Assembly: GCF_014851585.1 (NCBI RefSeq)
Contig: NZ_JACVAB010000001.1
Location: forward strand, 124,001 to 188,000
Direction of reading: 5' to 3'
DNA length: 64,000 nucleotides
From: Agrobacterium sp. AGB01
Lineage (GTDB): Bacteria > Pseudomonadota > Alphaproteobacteria > Rhizobiales > Rhizobiaceae
In this document: positions 28,130 through 36,324 of the stretch, piece after piece
Layout: every line of letters starts with the position of its first letter
How positions within the stretch are numbered: position 1 is the stretch's first letter
Notes under the pieces: generated by a model
The model's database searches: none
The model's input: only the letters and a program-made list of their open reading frames with translations
What the model was told of the DNA's origin: nothing
Position numbers and translations under genes: made by a program

Positions 28130-28414
28130 CTACTTTTCTTCAGCTTCGTCTCGAATCATTTGCGCGAAGTATTCGATTTCATCTAGCAAGCGAGGTCCAT
28201 AACGCCCGGCAAGTTTCCCGGCCTCAGTCGGCTCCTTCCTTTGCGGCCCGCCAAATAGTGGAGTGCCAAAAAACTCCTCGGTCCTCTTCACTCGATCAGT
28301 GATTACAGACTTCTGTATCCCATAGCGCCCAGCGACACGATCCCTTGCGCCGTCGACGTTGGCATTTGCCTCGACTAGAAGTTCGATTGTCGTTTCCAGG
28401 TCTGTTAGCCGCAT
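28130..28414 (-). CDS. solitary LysR-type winged-helix protein
   Basis: 94 residues. The pattern VAGRYGIQKSVITDRVKRTEEFFGTPLF...TEAG is the DNA-binding domain of a LysR-type regulator (helix-turn-helix, then LF and pTeaG wing). The whole effector domain is absent and the protein ends after a short helix. It lies 111 bases before the SNF2 gene on the same strand, the position of controller proteins in restriction-modification loci. It may delay or limit expression of the operon. Confidence 0.65.
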   Translation of the reverse strand: MRLTDLETTIELLVEANANVDGARDRVAGRYGIQKSVITDRVKRTEEFFGTPLFGGPQRKEPTEAGKLAGRYGPRLLDEIEYFAQMIRDEAEEK

Positions 28415-28502
28415 TCGTTCTCATCCCCCATATCTCCCACGCCAGAGATTTGCGCCGGTCCCTGCTTGGCCTCATCCTGTCCAAAGGTTTGGAGAAATAT
28501 CT

Positions 28503-29105
28503 ATGGATCGGGTGTTAAAGAAACGGGAACAGCGTCGAACTTGCGTGGATTGGATGCGCCGGGATGTTGCCAAACGGCGGCGACGCGATCCGACTGCGAA
28601 AACTATGCTCCAACTGCTCGGCCTATTGTCGTCGGTGCTGGCGCTGCTTCCGGAGAGGGACGCTTCGGCGCTTCCGCGACGCGGAAATTATTTCCGCAGT
28701 GATCGCTGGATGCCTCCGCCAGATTATGAGCTTGGAGCTGAAGCATGGGCCCGAGAGCGCGGACTTGAAGCAAGTTGGTATCCTGTCAATCGACCAAAGC
28801 CTCCCCCTTCATGGAGTCGTTTGGTCAAGGATCTGAACCGCAGATCCGCCAAGGATCGCGCGCGGATCATGATTGAGGAGCGCGTTCCCCTAGAGGCACT
28901 GGAGTGGCTACGGGAGATGATTAAGACTCAAGACTGGATCGCCCTACGCATCGTCGGTCATGACCGTCCGCAACAGGAAATCCGGGACCGGGCAATGATG
29001 GCGGCGCTACGTTGGGAGCTTGAGCGTCAGACGAGCGCGATATCCTCCTCGGGAGCGACCGACGACGCCGGGACGCCTGGCCCAGCACTGAGACCGCGAT
29101 TTTAG
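28503..29105 (+). CDS. hypothetical protein, divergent from the HTH gene
   Basis: 200 residues from ATG 28503 with GGAG upstream. Strongly basic N-terminus (KKREQRR, KRRRRDP), a short hydrophobic stretch LLGLLSSVLALL near 38-50, and a helical charged C-terminal half. No family recognised. Divergent from the winged-helix gene, so they may share regulation. Coding status is likely from length and ribosome site, but not certain. Confidence 0.45.
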   Translation: MDRVLKKREQRRTCVDWMRRDVAKRRRRDPTAKTMLQLLGLLSSVLALLPERDASALPRRGNYFRSDRWMPPPDYELGAEAWARERGLEASWYPVNRPKPPPSWSRLVKDLNRRSAKDRARIMIEERVPLEALEWLREMIKTQDWIALRIVGHDRPQQEIRDRAMMAALRWELERQTSAISSSGATDDAGTPGPALRPRF

Positions 29106-29300
29106 AATTAAAGGGTCTCGCATTTCACGCTATCGCCCTGAAGGATTCCAATGCTCTGAGAACGCGCTTCTGGACGTCGCGGGTAGCCGCGCCGCGCCTA
29201 CATGAAACGCAGAAAAATCGTCAATCCCGTTTAGGTTGACATACCGTGACCAGTAGCCGAATTCTTCGCAAGTATTGTTACGATTCTTGCGGGGGGATTA

Positions 29301-30158
29301 ATGGCTATATTAGCTGAGCATAAATTGAAAATTCGATACGAGGGTGGGTTAGCGGATCAAAATGCGCTTCCGGGCTACGATGGGGTGACATCTATCGATG
29401 GAATTACTAGGGCCGTTCATATTGCCCTCCATGCCTACATGACGGGAGAAATCACTACTCGGGCGACAGCCTTGAAAAACGCCTCGATTCTATTGAAGCC
29501 TGCTCGTCAAGGCAGCTTCATATTTGAGTTGATAATCCTTATTGAGGCCTATCCAGCAACCACCGGAATTGCGGCGGCCCTTGGGGGGCCGATGTTGTAT
29601 GACTTTTTGAAGACCGCATTCAAGCGGGCGACGGGAAGTCTCGATGCGGAACCGGAGACCACGAGCCTTCGAAAATTATACGAAAGGAAAGACCCCCCAC
29701 CTCTGAAACATCCTCCTGTGGATTTCGATGAGTTGGCCGAAGTCCTTGAAGGAAGCCTTCAGGACGCGCACCGCCCCATCGGAGCCGATGGAACGATAGG
29801 TACCATCTCTATAGGTTCCACGAAGCAGGAATTGGTTAAGTTTGATGACGGTACCAAAGACTGGGTAAATACTCGCGACGAAGCCGTCGGGCTGGAAGTT
29901 TTGCGAGGAAATGTCACACGTTACAACTCAATGTCGCGAAATTCACGTGTTTACGTTGATCAGTTTGAACGTATCGTCCCAATGAGACCGGGCGGCGACT
30001 TCGCTGTCGGAAGTCTCGCGTTGTTAACGTGGTCCCTTCACGGGAGTAACGTCGGCGCCCCCAACAAGCTGGATATGCGCGTTCGCCGCGTGAATTCCGC
30101 AAGCGGCAAGGTGAAACGTTTGCTTCTGTCAGATTGCGCGAGGGCGCCTATTGACTGA
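29301..30158 (+). CDS. conserved-looking orphan protein in the defence region
   Basis: 285 residues preceded by GGGGGG. It opens with an LKIRYEGGLAD segment and a helical region (YDGVTSIDGITRAVHIALHA). A hydrophobic stretch near 85-110 (ATTGIAAALGGPMLYDFLKTAF) could be a membrane helix. The C-terminal 120 residues look like a beta-rich domain. I cannot name the family. Its site beside a restriction operon in a mobile element suggests a defence or self-protection role, by association only. Confidence 0.6.
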   Translation: MAILAEHKLKIRYEGGLADQNALPGYDGVTSIDGITRAVHIALHAYMTGEITTRATALKNASILLKPARQGSFIFELIILIEAYPATTGIAAALGGPMLYDFLKTAFKRATGSLDAEPETTSLRKLYERKDPPPLKHPPVDFDELAEVLEGSLQDAHRPIGADGTIGTISIGSTKQELVKFDDGTKDWVNTRDEAVGLEVLRGNVTRYNSMSRNSRVYVDQFERIVPMRPGGDFAVGSLALLTWSLHGSNVGAPNKLDMRVRRVNSASGKVKRLLLSDCARAPID

Positions 30159-30290
30159 TGCCAATGCCTTCGGGAGAGGAAGACGGCTTTGATACTAACC
30201 GATCGGAATATGTCGATGGCGAGGATGGCAATTCCGATCGCTAGGGCCAGCGTACATGAAAACGGGCCAATCGGCCCCGGTGTCCACTTC

Positions 30291-30650
30291 CTAATGCATT
30301 TTGAGGGGGCATACAGCGCTTCTGGCCCCTCGGGTGGTGTCTTTATCCATCCGGTTGCATGACGTTATGAGACGGCCTTCAGCCGGGTCGTGGGGTGCAG
30401 CCACTGCCGGGCATCCTCCTCGGGCGGCTGAAAATGCCGATTCCTTGCCGTAGGCGATGTTCAGCGCCACAGGCCGGAGCTCACGGTCGCCCGCCTCGAT
30501 GTTCGTGTCTACGGTATAAACCCAGCGGCCCCACGGGTCGGCTGGAAGGGGGGCGGTATAGAGGGAGAGGAAACGGCCATCGGAAGCGGTCGCCTCTGTC
30601 ACGAATGCTACCTTTCCAGCCCATTCTTCGATCGTTACGGTGTGCTTCAT
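30291..30650 (-). CDS. hypothetical small protein, downstream gene of a pair
   Basis: 119 residues from ATG 30650, with AAGAAAGGAC as ribosome site. The first 75 residues (EEWAGKVAFVTEATASDGR...) read like a compact folded domain; the tail is rich in Ala, Arg and Cys. Starts 20 bases after the upstream small gene. No family recognised. Confidence 0.5.
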   Translation of the reverse strand: MKHTVTIEEWAGKVAFVTEATASDGRFLSLYTAPLPADPWGRWVYTVDTNIEAGDRELRPVALNIAYGKESAFSAARGGCPAVAAPHDPAEGRLITSCNRMDKDTTRGARSAVCPLKMH

Positions 30651-30670
30651 GTTGGTGTCCTTTCTTCTGT

Positions 30671-30910
30671 TCACGAGGCTTTCTTAAATGCTTCCAATGC
30701 GCGAATGCCGTTGCGTTGGACGTCGCGGGCAAGGGCTTGTCCCGAGTTCGGAATGCGGGTCCTTTGGACAAGGTGCTGCGCACCAGTCCGACGATGGCGG
30801 ACATAGATCATCGCGATGTAGAAGAGTGTCCCGACGGCATCTGTGTGCATCGTTTCGACAACGATGACGTCGATTGCGAGGCCGCGAATGAGGGTCTTCT
30901 TCGACTCCAT
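30671..30910 (-). CDS. hypothetical small protein, upstream gene of a pair
   Basis: 79 residues from ATG 30910 with TTAAGGAG at good distance. A hydrophobic stretch (GTLFYIAMIYV, about 28-38) lies between basic segments. It forms a two-gene minus-strand unit with the 119-residue gene. The layout resembles a toxin-antitoxin or small accessory pair but no known toxin fold is visible. Confidence 0.5.
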   Translation of the reverse strand: MESKKTLIRGLAIDVIVVETMHTDAVGTLFYIAMIYVRHRRTGAQHLVQRTRIPNSGQALARDVQRNGIRALEAFKKAS

Positions 30911-31345
30911 CAAAATTCTCCTTAACTCGTTGAAAACCTGACTTTTATAGCAAGTTCAAAGTATTGAGCCCAGGTCGATCGGAAATGATTTGTATGCTCC
31001 CGGAAACACGGCGTCGAAGATGTTAACGTGATTCAGGATGGCACGGCGATCAGGCTGAGGTTGACTGTCGCATGGGTCGCCATGCTCGGAAGAGGCATGC
31101 CCCTCCAAGGGGGATGCCGCAGGCCGCAGCCGTTTCTGAGCGGCCCATGAGACTGTCACCGAAACGCGGGGCCACGCGACTTATCGAGAGGAGCGGTCGC
31201 CGTAGGCGATCGGATCGAGACAAGCGACTCGTTCCGAAGCTCGGGAGATTCGTCGTGGGGAAGCTGAGGGGAACCTCCGCCGGGTTCAAGGTGAGGACCT
31301 GATTTTGATCATGGAAACGTGCGTTGGAATGCGGTCCTTGCGATG
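30911..31345. other. non-coding right arm of the element
   Basis: No convincing gene in 435 bases; a 76-codon Arg-rich plus-strand frame (31072-31302) looks spurious. This stretch separates the last cargo gene from the arm-type repeats and attR. Confidence 0.5.
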
Positions 31346-31378
31346 GGGTATCGCTTGCGGTACACCACCGGGTATCGC
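31346..31378 (+). repeat. right arm-type repeats (GGGTATCGC x2)
   Basis: GGGTATCGC at 31346-31354 and 31370-31378, again 24 bases apart with GCGGTACA between. 27 of 33 positions match the composite at 13205-13237 in the same orientation. Confidence 0.6.
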
Positions 31379-31424
31379 AATTTCCGTAGCGTAGTTGGGG
31401 CTTTATCGCAGGCCTTGGAAAAGC

Positions 31425-31433
31425 GGGTATCGC
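31425..31433 (+). repeat. third right arm-type repeat
   Basis: A further GGGTATCGC, within a 14-base stretch (GCGGGTATCGCGCG, 31423-31436) identical to 13203-13216, ends 19 bases before attR. Confidence 0.55.
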
Positions 31434-31452
31434 GCGGCTATCTGGCGGATTG

Positions 31453-31470
31453 TCCCACCCTCTCCGCCAT
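31453..31470 (+). repeat. attR core (18-bp direct repeat)
   Basis: Exact copy of 13092-13109. It marks the right boundary of the mobile element; the sequence beyond is ancestral chromosome. Confidence 0.9.
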
Positions 31471-31851
31471 AACAGCCTTCAATATAAGGCATTTCCCTTA
31501 TTATCAAATAATAGTCGAAACTGATCTGTATTTATCGTCACGCGCTATGTGTTAAGATCGCGTCACGGGAGCGTCGTCGGCAAATTTGACGTACGAAATG
31601 GTTGCGACAGCCGATACATAAGTTCGATCCCGTCGTTAATCGACCTTCGTCGCCATTTCGTCTCTCCATGTCGTTCTCACGGCAGTCGATGAGATAGGTT
31701 GATGTTCTGCTGGCAGGGCTGAGTTGTACTGCCGATCTGGCATAATCTTTTCGTGGAGGAAAAGGTTTTGAACCCGGCTGAACTGCCGTGTCCAAAGAAT
31801 TGCCAGCCGAGCAGCAACAGTTTCGAATCTAAACCCAGAGGAGGAATGGGA
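31471..31851. other. intergenic region between attR and fdhA
   Basis: 381 bases without a supported gene; an 86-codon minus-strand frame at 31538-31795 lacks a ribosome site. It should hold the fdhA promoter. CATAAT at 31741-31746 resembles a -10 box but no -35 fits. Confidence 0.4.
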
Positions 31852-33042
31852 ATGAGCAGAAACAGAGGTGTCGTGTATTTGCGGCCGGGCCAGGTCGAGG
31901 TGAGAGATATTGACGATCCCAAGCTCGAGGCACCGGACGGTCGTCGGATCGAGCATGGAGTCATCCTGAAAGTCATCTCTACCAATATCTGCGGGTCCGA
32001 TCAGCACATGGTGCGCGGCCGCACGACGGCCTTGCCAGGTCTTGTCCTTGGCCATGAAATAACTGGTGAGATCATCGAGAAGGGCGTCGATGTCGAGATG
32101 CTGGAAATCGGCGATATCGTCTCGGTACCGTTCAACGTCGCATGTGGTCGCTGCCGCTGCTGCAAGTCGCAAGATACTGGCGTCTGCCTGACCGTAAATC
32201 CATCACGCGCGGGCGGTGCCTATGGCTATGTTGACATGGGCGGCTGGATCGGTGGCCAGGCCCGTTACGTCACCGTTCCCTACGCCGATTTCAATCTGCT
32301 GAAATTTCCGGATCGCGAAAGAGCTCTATCGAAAATCCGCGATCTCACAATGTTGTCCGATATTCTACCCACTGGTTTTCACGGTGCGGTGAAAGCCGGG
32401 GTTGGTGTCGGATCGACCGTCTATGTAGCAGGCGCCGGTCCGGTGGGTCTCGCAGCAGCGGCGTCAGCGCGCATTCTCGGTGCAGCGGTCGTAATGATCG
32501 GCGATTTTAACAAGGAGCGCCTTGCCCATGCTGCCAAGGTTGGCTTCGAGCCCATCGATCTGTCGAAGAGTGATCGCCTCGGTGAGATGATCGCACAGGT
32601 CACAGGAACGGATGAGGTCGATAGCGCCATTGATGCCGTCGGCTTCGAAGCCCGCGGACATTCGGGCGGCGAACAGCCAGCCATCGTTCTGAACCAGATG
32701 ATGGAGATCACCCGTGCAGCAGGCTCCATCGGCATTCCGGGCCTCTATGTGACGGAAGATCCTGGTGCGGTCGATGATGCCGCCAAAAAGGGTAGCTTGT
32801 CCCTTCGGTTGGGCCTTGGTTGGGCGAAGGCGCAGTCTTTCCACACTGGCCAGACGCCCGTGCTGAAATACAATCGTCAGCTCATGCAAGCCATCCTTCA
32901 CGACCGGCTGCCAATCGCCGACATCGTCAATGCAAAAATCATTTCGCTTGATGACGCCGCGCAGGGCTATGAAAACTTTGATCAGGGCGCGGCAGTAAAA
33001 TATGTGCTGGACCCTCATGGTGACCTGACGAAGGCCGCCTGA
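31852..33042 (+). CDS. fdhA: glutathione-independent formaldehyde dehydrogenase
   Basis: 396 residues from ATG 31852, seven bases after a perfect AGAGGAGG. Zinc-containing alcohol dehydrogenase family, close in pattern to Pseudomonas putida FdhA: catalytic-zinc NICGSDQHMV, structural-zinc cysteine cluster CGRCRCCKSQDTGVC, and NAD-binding VAGAGPVGLAAAASA. It oxidises formaldehyde to formate with tightly held NAD, no glutathione. Cytoplasmic. It stands alone and is followed by a hairpin. Confidence 0.92.
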   Translation: MSRNRGVVYLRPGQVEVRDIDDPKLEAPDGRRIEHGVILKVISTNICGSDQHMVRGRTTALPGLVLGHEITGEIIEKGVDVEMLEIGDIVSVPFNVACGRCRCCKSQDTGVCLTVNPSRAGGAYGYVDMGGWIGGQARYVTVPYADFNLLKFPDRERALSKIRDLTMLSDILPTGFHGAVKAGVGVGSTVYVAGAGPVGLAAAASARILGAAVVMIGDFNKERLAHAAKVGFEPIDLSKSDRLGEMIAQVTGTDEVDSAIDAVGFEARGHSGGEQPAIVLNQMMEITRAAGSIGIPGLYVTEDPGAVDDAAKKGSLSLRLGLGWAKAQSFHTGQTPVLKYNRQLMQAILHDRLPIADIVNAKIISLDDAAQGYENFDQGAAVKYVLDPHGDLTKAA

Positions 33043-33066
33043 TCTTCTCAAGCAGATTTGCGGCTA

Positions 33067-33109
33067 GCTGTCCTTGCCCGCCTCAGTAACGAGGCCGGAC
33101 AAGGACAGC
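33067..33109 (+). terminator. hairpin after fdhA
   Basis: GCTGTCCTTG (33067-33076) pairs with CAAGGACAGC (33100-33109), with further internal pairing (CCTC/GAGG). No T-run follows. It lies between convergent fdhA and the ankyrin gene and could serve both. Confidence 0.6.
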
Positions 33110-33160
33110 AGGTTCACCTTATGCCATTCTCCAACGTGTTGGCGTGTGCCACCACCAGTA

Positions 33161-33817
33161 TTATTTGCTTTCGAGAATATCGACGATTTGCCGATAACCC
33201 CGGCTTTGCGCATGCTGAAGCGGTGTTATGCCATCATTGTCGGCGATATTTTTATCGGCACCTGCATCGACAAGCAGTTTGACGATTTCAACATGTTTTG
33301 GGCCGCCATCGCTCAGAATGATCGCCTCAAGCAGTGCGGTCCATCCGAGGTTGTTGACGTGGTCGATATCAACATCTGCGTCGATCAGCGTTTTCACTGT
33401 CTCGACATGACCGCGTTCCGAGGCTGGTATCAGCGCCGTTCCACCATAGCGGTTGGTGCTTTTCAGATCAGCACCATGCGAAAGCGTTAATCGCAGAATT
33501 TCCAGGTGCCCACGCGCACCGGCGTAGAGATAGGGGCTGTCCTGAATAGCGTCCTTCGCGTTGACGTCAGCTCCCGCCTCGATCAACATTTTCGCCGACT
33601 CGACATCATTGGCGTGGGTGGCAATCAGTAACGCAGTCTGGCCACGCGCATCGCGTAGTTCCAATGCAGAACCGGCCTTGATTGCCGATGCGATGGCAGG
33701 ATGGTCACCGCGCCGCACGAGTTCCAACAGATCTGGTTTTGTCTCCGCCATTGCCGCTCCCGCCATTACGCTATAGAGAGCGATTGCCCGGATCATCAGC
33801 CTCAGTGATCTCTGCAT
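33161..33817 (-). CDS. secreted ankyrin-repeat protein
   Basis: 218 residues from ATG 33817. A signal peptide (MQRSLRLMIRAIALYSVMAGAAMA) is followed by about six ankyrin repeats with typical phrases GQTALLIATHANDVESAKMLIEAGADVNAKD and GWTALLEAI. Expected in the periplasm as a protein-binding module. Periplasmic ankyrin proteins have been linked to catalase activity in Pseudomonas; partner here unknown. Confidence 0.82.
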   Translation of the reverse strand: MQRSLRLMIRAIALYSVMAGAAMAETKPDLLELVRRGDHPAIASAIKAGSALELRDARGQTALLIATHANDVESAKMLIEAGADVNAKDAIQDSPYLYAGARGHLEILRLTLSHGADLKSTNRYGGTALIPASERGHVETVKTLIDADVDIDHVNNLGWTALLEAIILSDGGPKHVEIVKLLVDAGADKNIADNDGITPLQHAQSRGYRQIVDILESK

Positions 33818-34020
33818 GAAAGGCCATGTCCTCAACAATCTAAGCACTCCCTTGTTTTCACTCCACCGTCTTACAGCCTTTAAAAAGGCAGAGATATATC
33901 TCGGCTTGACGTGTCGGATCAATCTGCCGTGAGCATGATTGCTGGCGGCAGACACTTGATGAACCGTTCACTTTATGCCCTATGCTGTCACCAATGTCGC
34001 GCATGAGGGGTTGTGCATAG

Positions 34021-35619
34021 GTGGTAAAAGGCACGTATTCCCGGTTGAAATGGATAATCAGCATTCTTGCTGTCTGGCTCGTTTGCGTCGGTCTTTATGT
34101 CGCTGTTTCCGTCAATATTTCCCTCAAACGGGCCACTGATGAGCTGAATGATGCGGGATTTCTTCTGCACCGTCTGATTTCTCAGCGCGTGGCACAACAT
34201 GATGCACATCTGACGACACTGGTATCGCTCATCCTCGCAGGTGACGGTGGGCAGATACAGCCGCTGTCACAGGTCAGCGAGAGCATCATTCACTTTTATC
34301 CTCGCATCACCGCTATTCAGGAAGTTGAACTGTCACGGCAGGAGGTGTCTGCTGTCACGGATGTGCGACAGGTAATGTCGGTTCCGGAAAATGCCAGGGT
34401 TGCGGATTACGCAACAATTACCAGCGCTATATTTGCGCAAAAGGCCGGTGAGGGGAAAAGTTATGTGTCTCCGTCGCTTGGCGACAATTACCTGCTGACC
34501 AAGAAGGTGAGTGACACCAACCCGGCCCTTTCCATTGTGCTGCAGATCGATCCGCAAAGGCTGGTGGATCTGGAAGAAGTACCGGCCTGGCTGACCATGC
34601 GGCTGCAACTGAACGGCACAGTGGTCATGGAACGTGTCAGCGAACATCAGAGATCCAATTGGCTGTCTATGCCGTCGTTCAGCCGCATGATCGACAGCCG
34701 GTCGCAGCCTCTGTTGCTGACTATGGAACGTCCGATTTCGGTGTTTGACCTCGTCGATTTCGTTTCGCTTGCTGTGGTGGCCGCCATCAGTCTTGCCGCG
34801 CTTTTACTGCTCGCCTACATCATACGGCAGAGGCGGGAAGCACAACGCCTGCAGGCAGCAGCGCTTGTGGCAGAACAGCGTAGCGCACTGCTGGCGCGTG
34901 AAACGCGCCTTGCCCACGCCGCCAGAGTCAATTCGCTTGGTGAACTGGCATCGGGCATTGCCCACGAGCTCGCACAACCCTTGACCGCTTTGATGAGCCA
35001 GAGCCGCGCTGCCGAGCGTTTGCTGGAGCAAGCGGGTATCGACAACACCCTTTTGAAGACGGCATTAGCGTCCAATGTGCGTGAGGCAAGACGGGCCGGC
35101 GATATGCTCAAGCGTATGCGCGACTATATCAGCAATCGGCCGCCGAGACCGGTCGGGGTTGAGGTCAACCGGGTTGTCGCCGACACGGTTGAGCTGATGC
35201 GCGCCGAGCTCGACAAACGCCATATCGCGCTGCAATGGGAGCTCGGTGCCGATTTACCGCTGCTGATGGCCGATCCGGTCGAACTTGAGCAGGTCTTTAA
35301 CAACCTCATCCGCAATGCTGCCGACAGTCTTGAAAAGCTAAATGGTGCTGGGCCGGAGATCACGATTGAAACGATGCGGGACGGTGATTGGGTAAGAATA
35401 GACATCCGCGATAACGGCCCCGGCATTGACGATAAGGTGTTGCCACATCTTTTCGAGCCGTTTTTTACCACCAAAAAGGATGGCATGGGGCTTGGGCTGG
35501 CGTTGTGTTCGACATTGGTCGAGCGTGTCGGTGGACAGATCGAAGCGCAAAATAATGCCGTTGGCGGAGCCTGTTTCATTGTTAGGCTGCCGGTTCAAAC
35601 ACGGGAGACAGGCGCTTGA
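34021..35619 (+). CDS. membrane sensor histidine kinase
   Basis: 532 residues from GTG 34021 (GAGGGG upstream). Membrane helix 1 at about 10-30, a periplasmic sensing domain of about 210 residues, helix 2 near 245-270, a coiled linker, then the kinase: H-box ASGIAHELAQPL with H315, N-box NNLIRNAADSL, DNGPGID and GLGLAL. The pattern resembles DctB/FixL-type kinases. It overlaps the response regulator by four bases (TTGA), so they form a pair. Signal unknown. Confidence 0.9.
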   Translation: MVKGTYSRLKWIISILAVWLVCVGLYVAVSVNISLKRATDELNDAGFLLHRLISQRVAQHDAHLTTLVSLILAGDGGQIQPLSQVSESIIHFYPRITAIQEVELSRQEVSAVTDVRQVMSVPENARVADYATITSAIFAQKAGEGKSYVSPSLGDNYLLTKKVSDTNPALSIVLQIDPQRLVDLEEVPAWLTMRLQLNGTVVMERVSEHQRSNWLSMPSFSRMIDSRSQPLLLTMERPISVFDLVDFVSLAVVAAISLAALLLLAYIIRQRREAQRLQAAALVAEQRSALLARETRLAHAARVNSLGELASGIAHELAQPLTALMSQSRAAERLLEQAGIDNTLLKTALASNVREARRAGDMLKRMRDYISNRPPRPVGVEVNRVVADTVELMRAELDKRHIALQWELGADLPLLMADPVELEQVFNNLIRNAADSLEKLNGAGPEITIETMRDGDWVRIDIRDNGPGIDDKVLPHLFEPFFTTKKDGMGLGLALCSTLVERVGGQIEAQNNAVGGACFIVRLPVQTRETGA

Positions 35620-36212
35620 CGGCAACACGCATCTATTTGGTGGATGATGACGAAGCTGTGCGCAACGCGCTGTCATTGCTGCTTTCAACCTACGCCATGC
35701 AGGTGGAGACCTTTGCCGACCCCATCACCTTTCTGGCGCATGTTGAAACAAGGCAGCCCGGTATATTGTTGCTTGATCTGCGCATGCCATTGATCAGCGG
35801 CTTACAGGTGCAGCAGAAATTGACTGAACGGAACATCGACTGGCCAATTATCATGATAACAGGTCATGGTGATGTGAACGCCTGCCGCCGTGCGTTCAAG
35901 GCCGGTGTCAGCGACTTCTTGAGCAAGCCGATTGATGAGGATATACTGCTCGATGCGATCCAGTCGGCACAAGGTCTTTTGCAGACGACACTGGAAAGAC
36001 AAGAAGCCATAGGTCTTCTGGCCAGTCTGACCAGCCGGGAGCGAGAGGTGCTTGATCTCGTCTGCCAAGGGTTTTCCAGCAAGGATATCGCCAGCGCCCT
36101 TGATATCTCCGCCCGCACCATAGATGCACACCGGGCCAATATTGCTGAAAAACTCGGAACCAGTTCGGTGGCGGAGTTCGTGCGACTGACTGTTGCCGCT
36201 GCCACTCGGTAG
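35616..36212 (+). CDS. FixJ/LuxR-type response regulator
   Basis: 198 residues from TTG 35616 overlapping the kinase stop. Receiver domain with D10-D11-D12, phospho-acceptor D54 (LLLDLRMP) and K104-region SKPID. C-terminal LuxR helix-turn-helix (LTSREREVLDLVCQGFSSKDIASALDISARTIDAHRANI). FixJ/TodT architecture. It likely controls the secreted HbpS-like gene that follows, and perhaps fdhA. Confidence 0.9.
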   Translation: MTATRIYLVDDDEAVRNALSLLLSTYAMQVETFADPITFLAHVETRQPGILLLDLRMPLISGLQVQQKLTERNIDWPIIMITGHGDVNACRRAFKAGVSDFLSKPIDEDILLDAIQSAQGLLQTTLERQEAIGLLASLTSREREVLDLVCQGFSSKDIASALDISARTIDAHRANIAEKLGTSSVAEFVRLTVAAATR

Positions 36213-36324
36213 AAATACCTAGGCGGACCTGTGGAACCGCGGATTCAATCAAACCCGGGCTGCCGTTAAAACCGGCGTCAGAAAGCAAGCAGCTTTCGAG
36301 ACATGGTTTTAAGGAGACCCGACT

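Larger units (their letters stand above)
13092..31470. mobile_element. integrative mobilizable element in tRNA-Ser(CGA)
   Basis: An 18.4 kb insertion bounded by an exact 18-bp direct repeat (TCCCACCCTCTCCGCCAT) whose left copy is the 3' end of tRNA-Ser. Just inside the left end is a complete tyrosine integrase; inside lie a MobV-like relaxase, a polymerase-like protein, a four-gene defence operon and orphan genes. No type IV secretion genes are visible, so it would depend on a helper for transfer, i.e. an IME rather than an ICE. Confidence 0.9.

Noticed and set aside
13092..31470. Prophage or full ICE
   Set aside because: No capsid, tail, lysis or type IV secretion genes; only integrase and relaxase functions.
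31538..31795. 86-codon minus-strand frame beyond attR
   Set aside because: No start signal or recognisable protein pattern.
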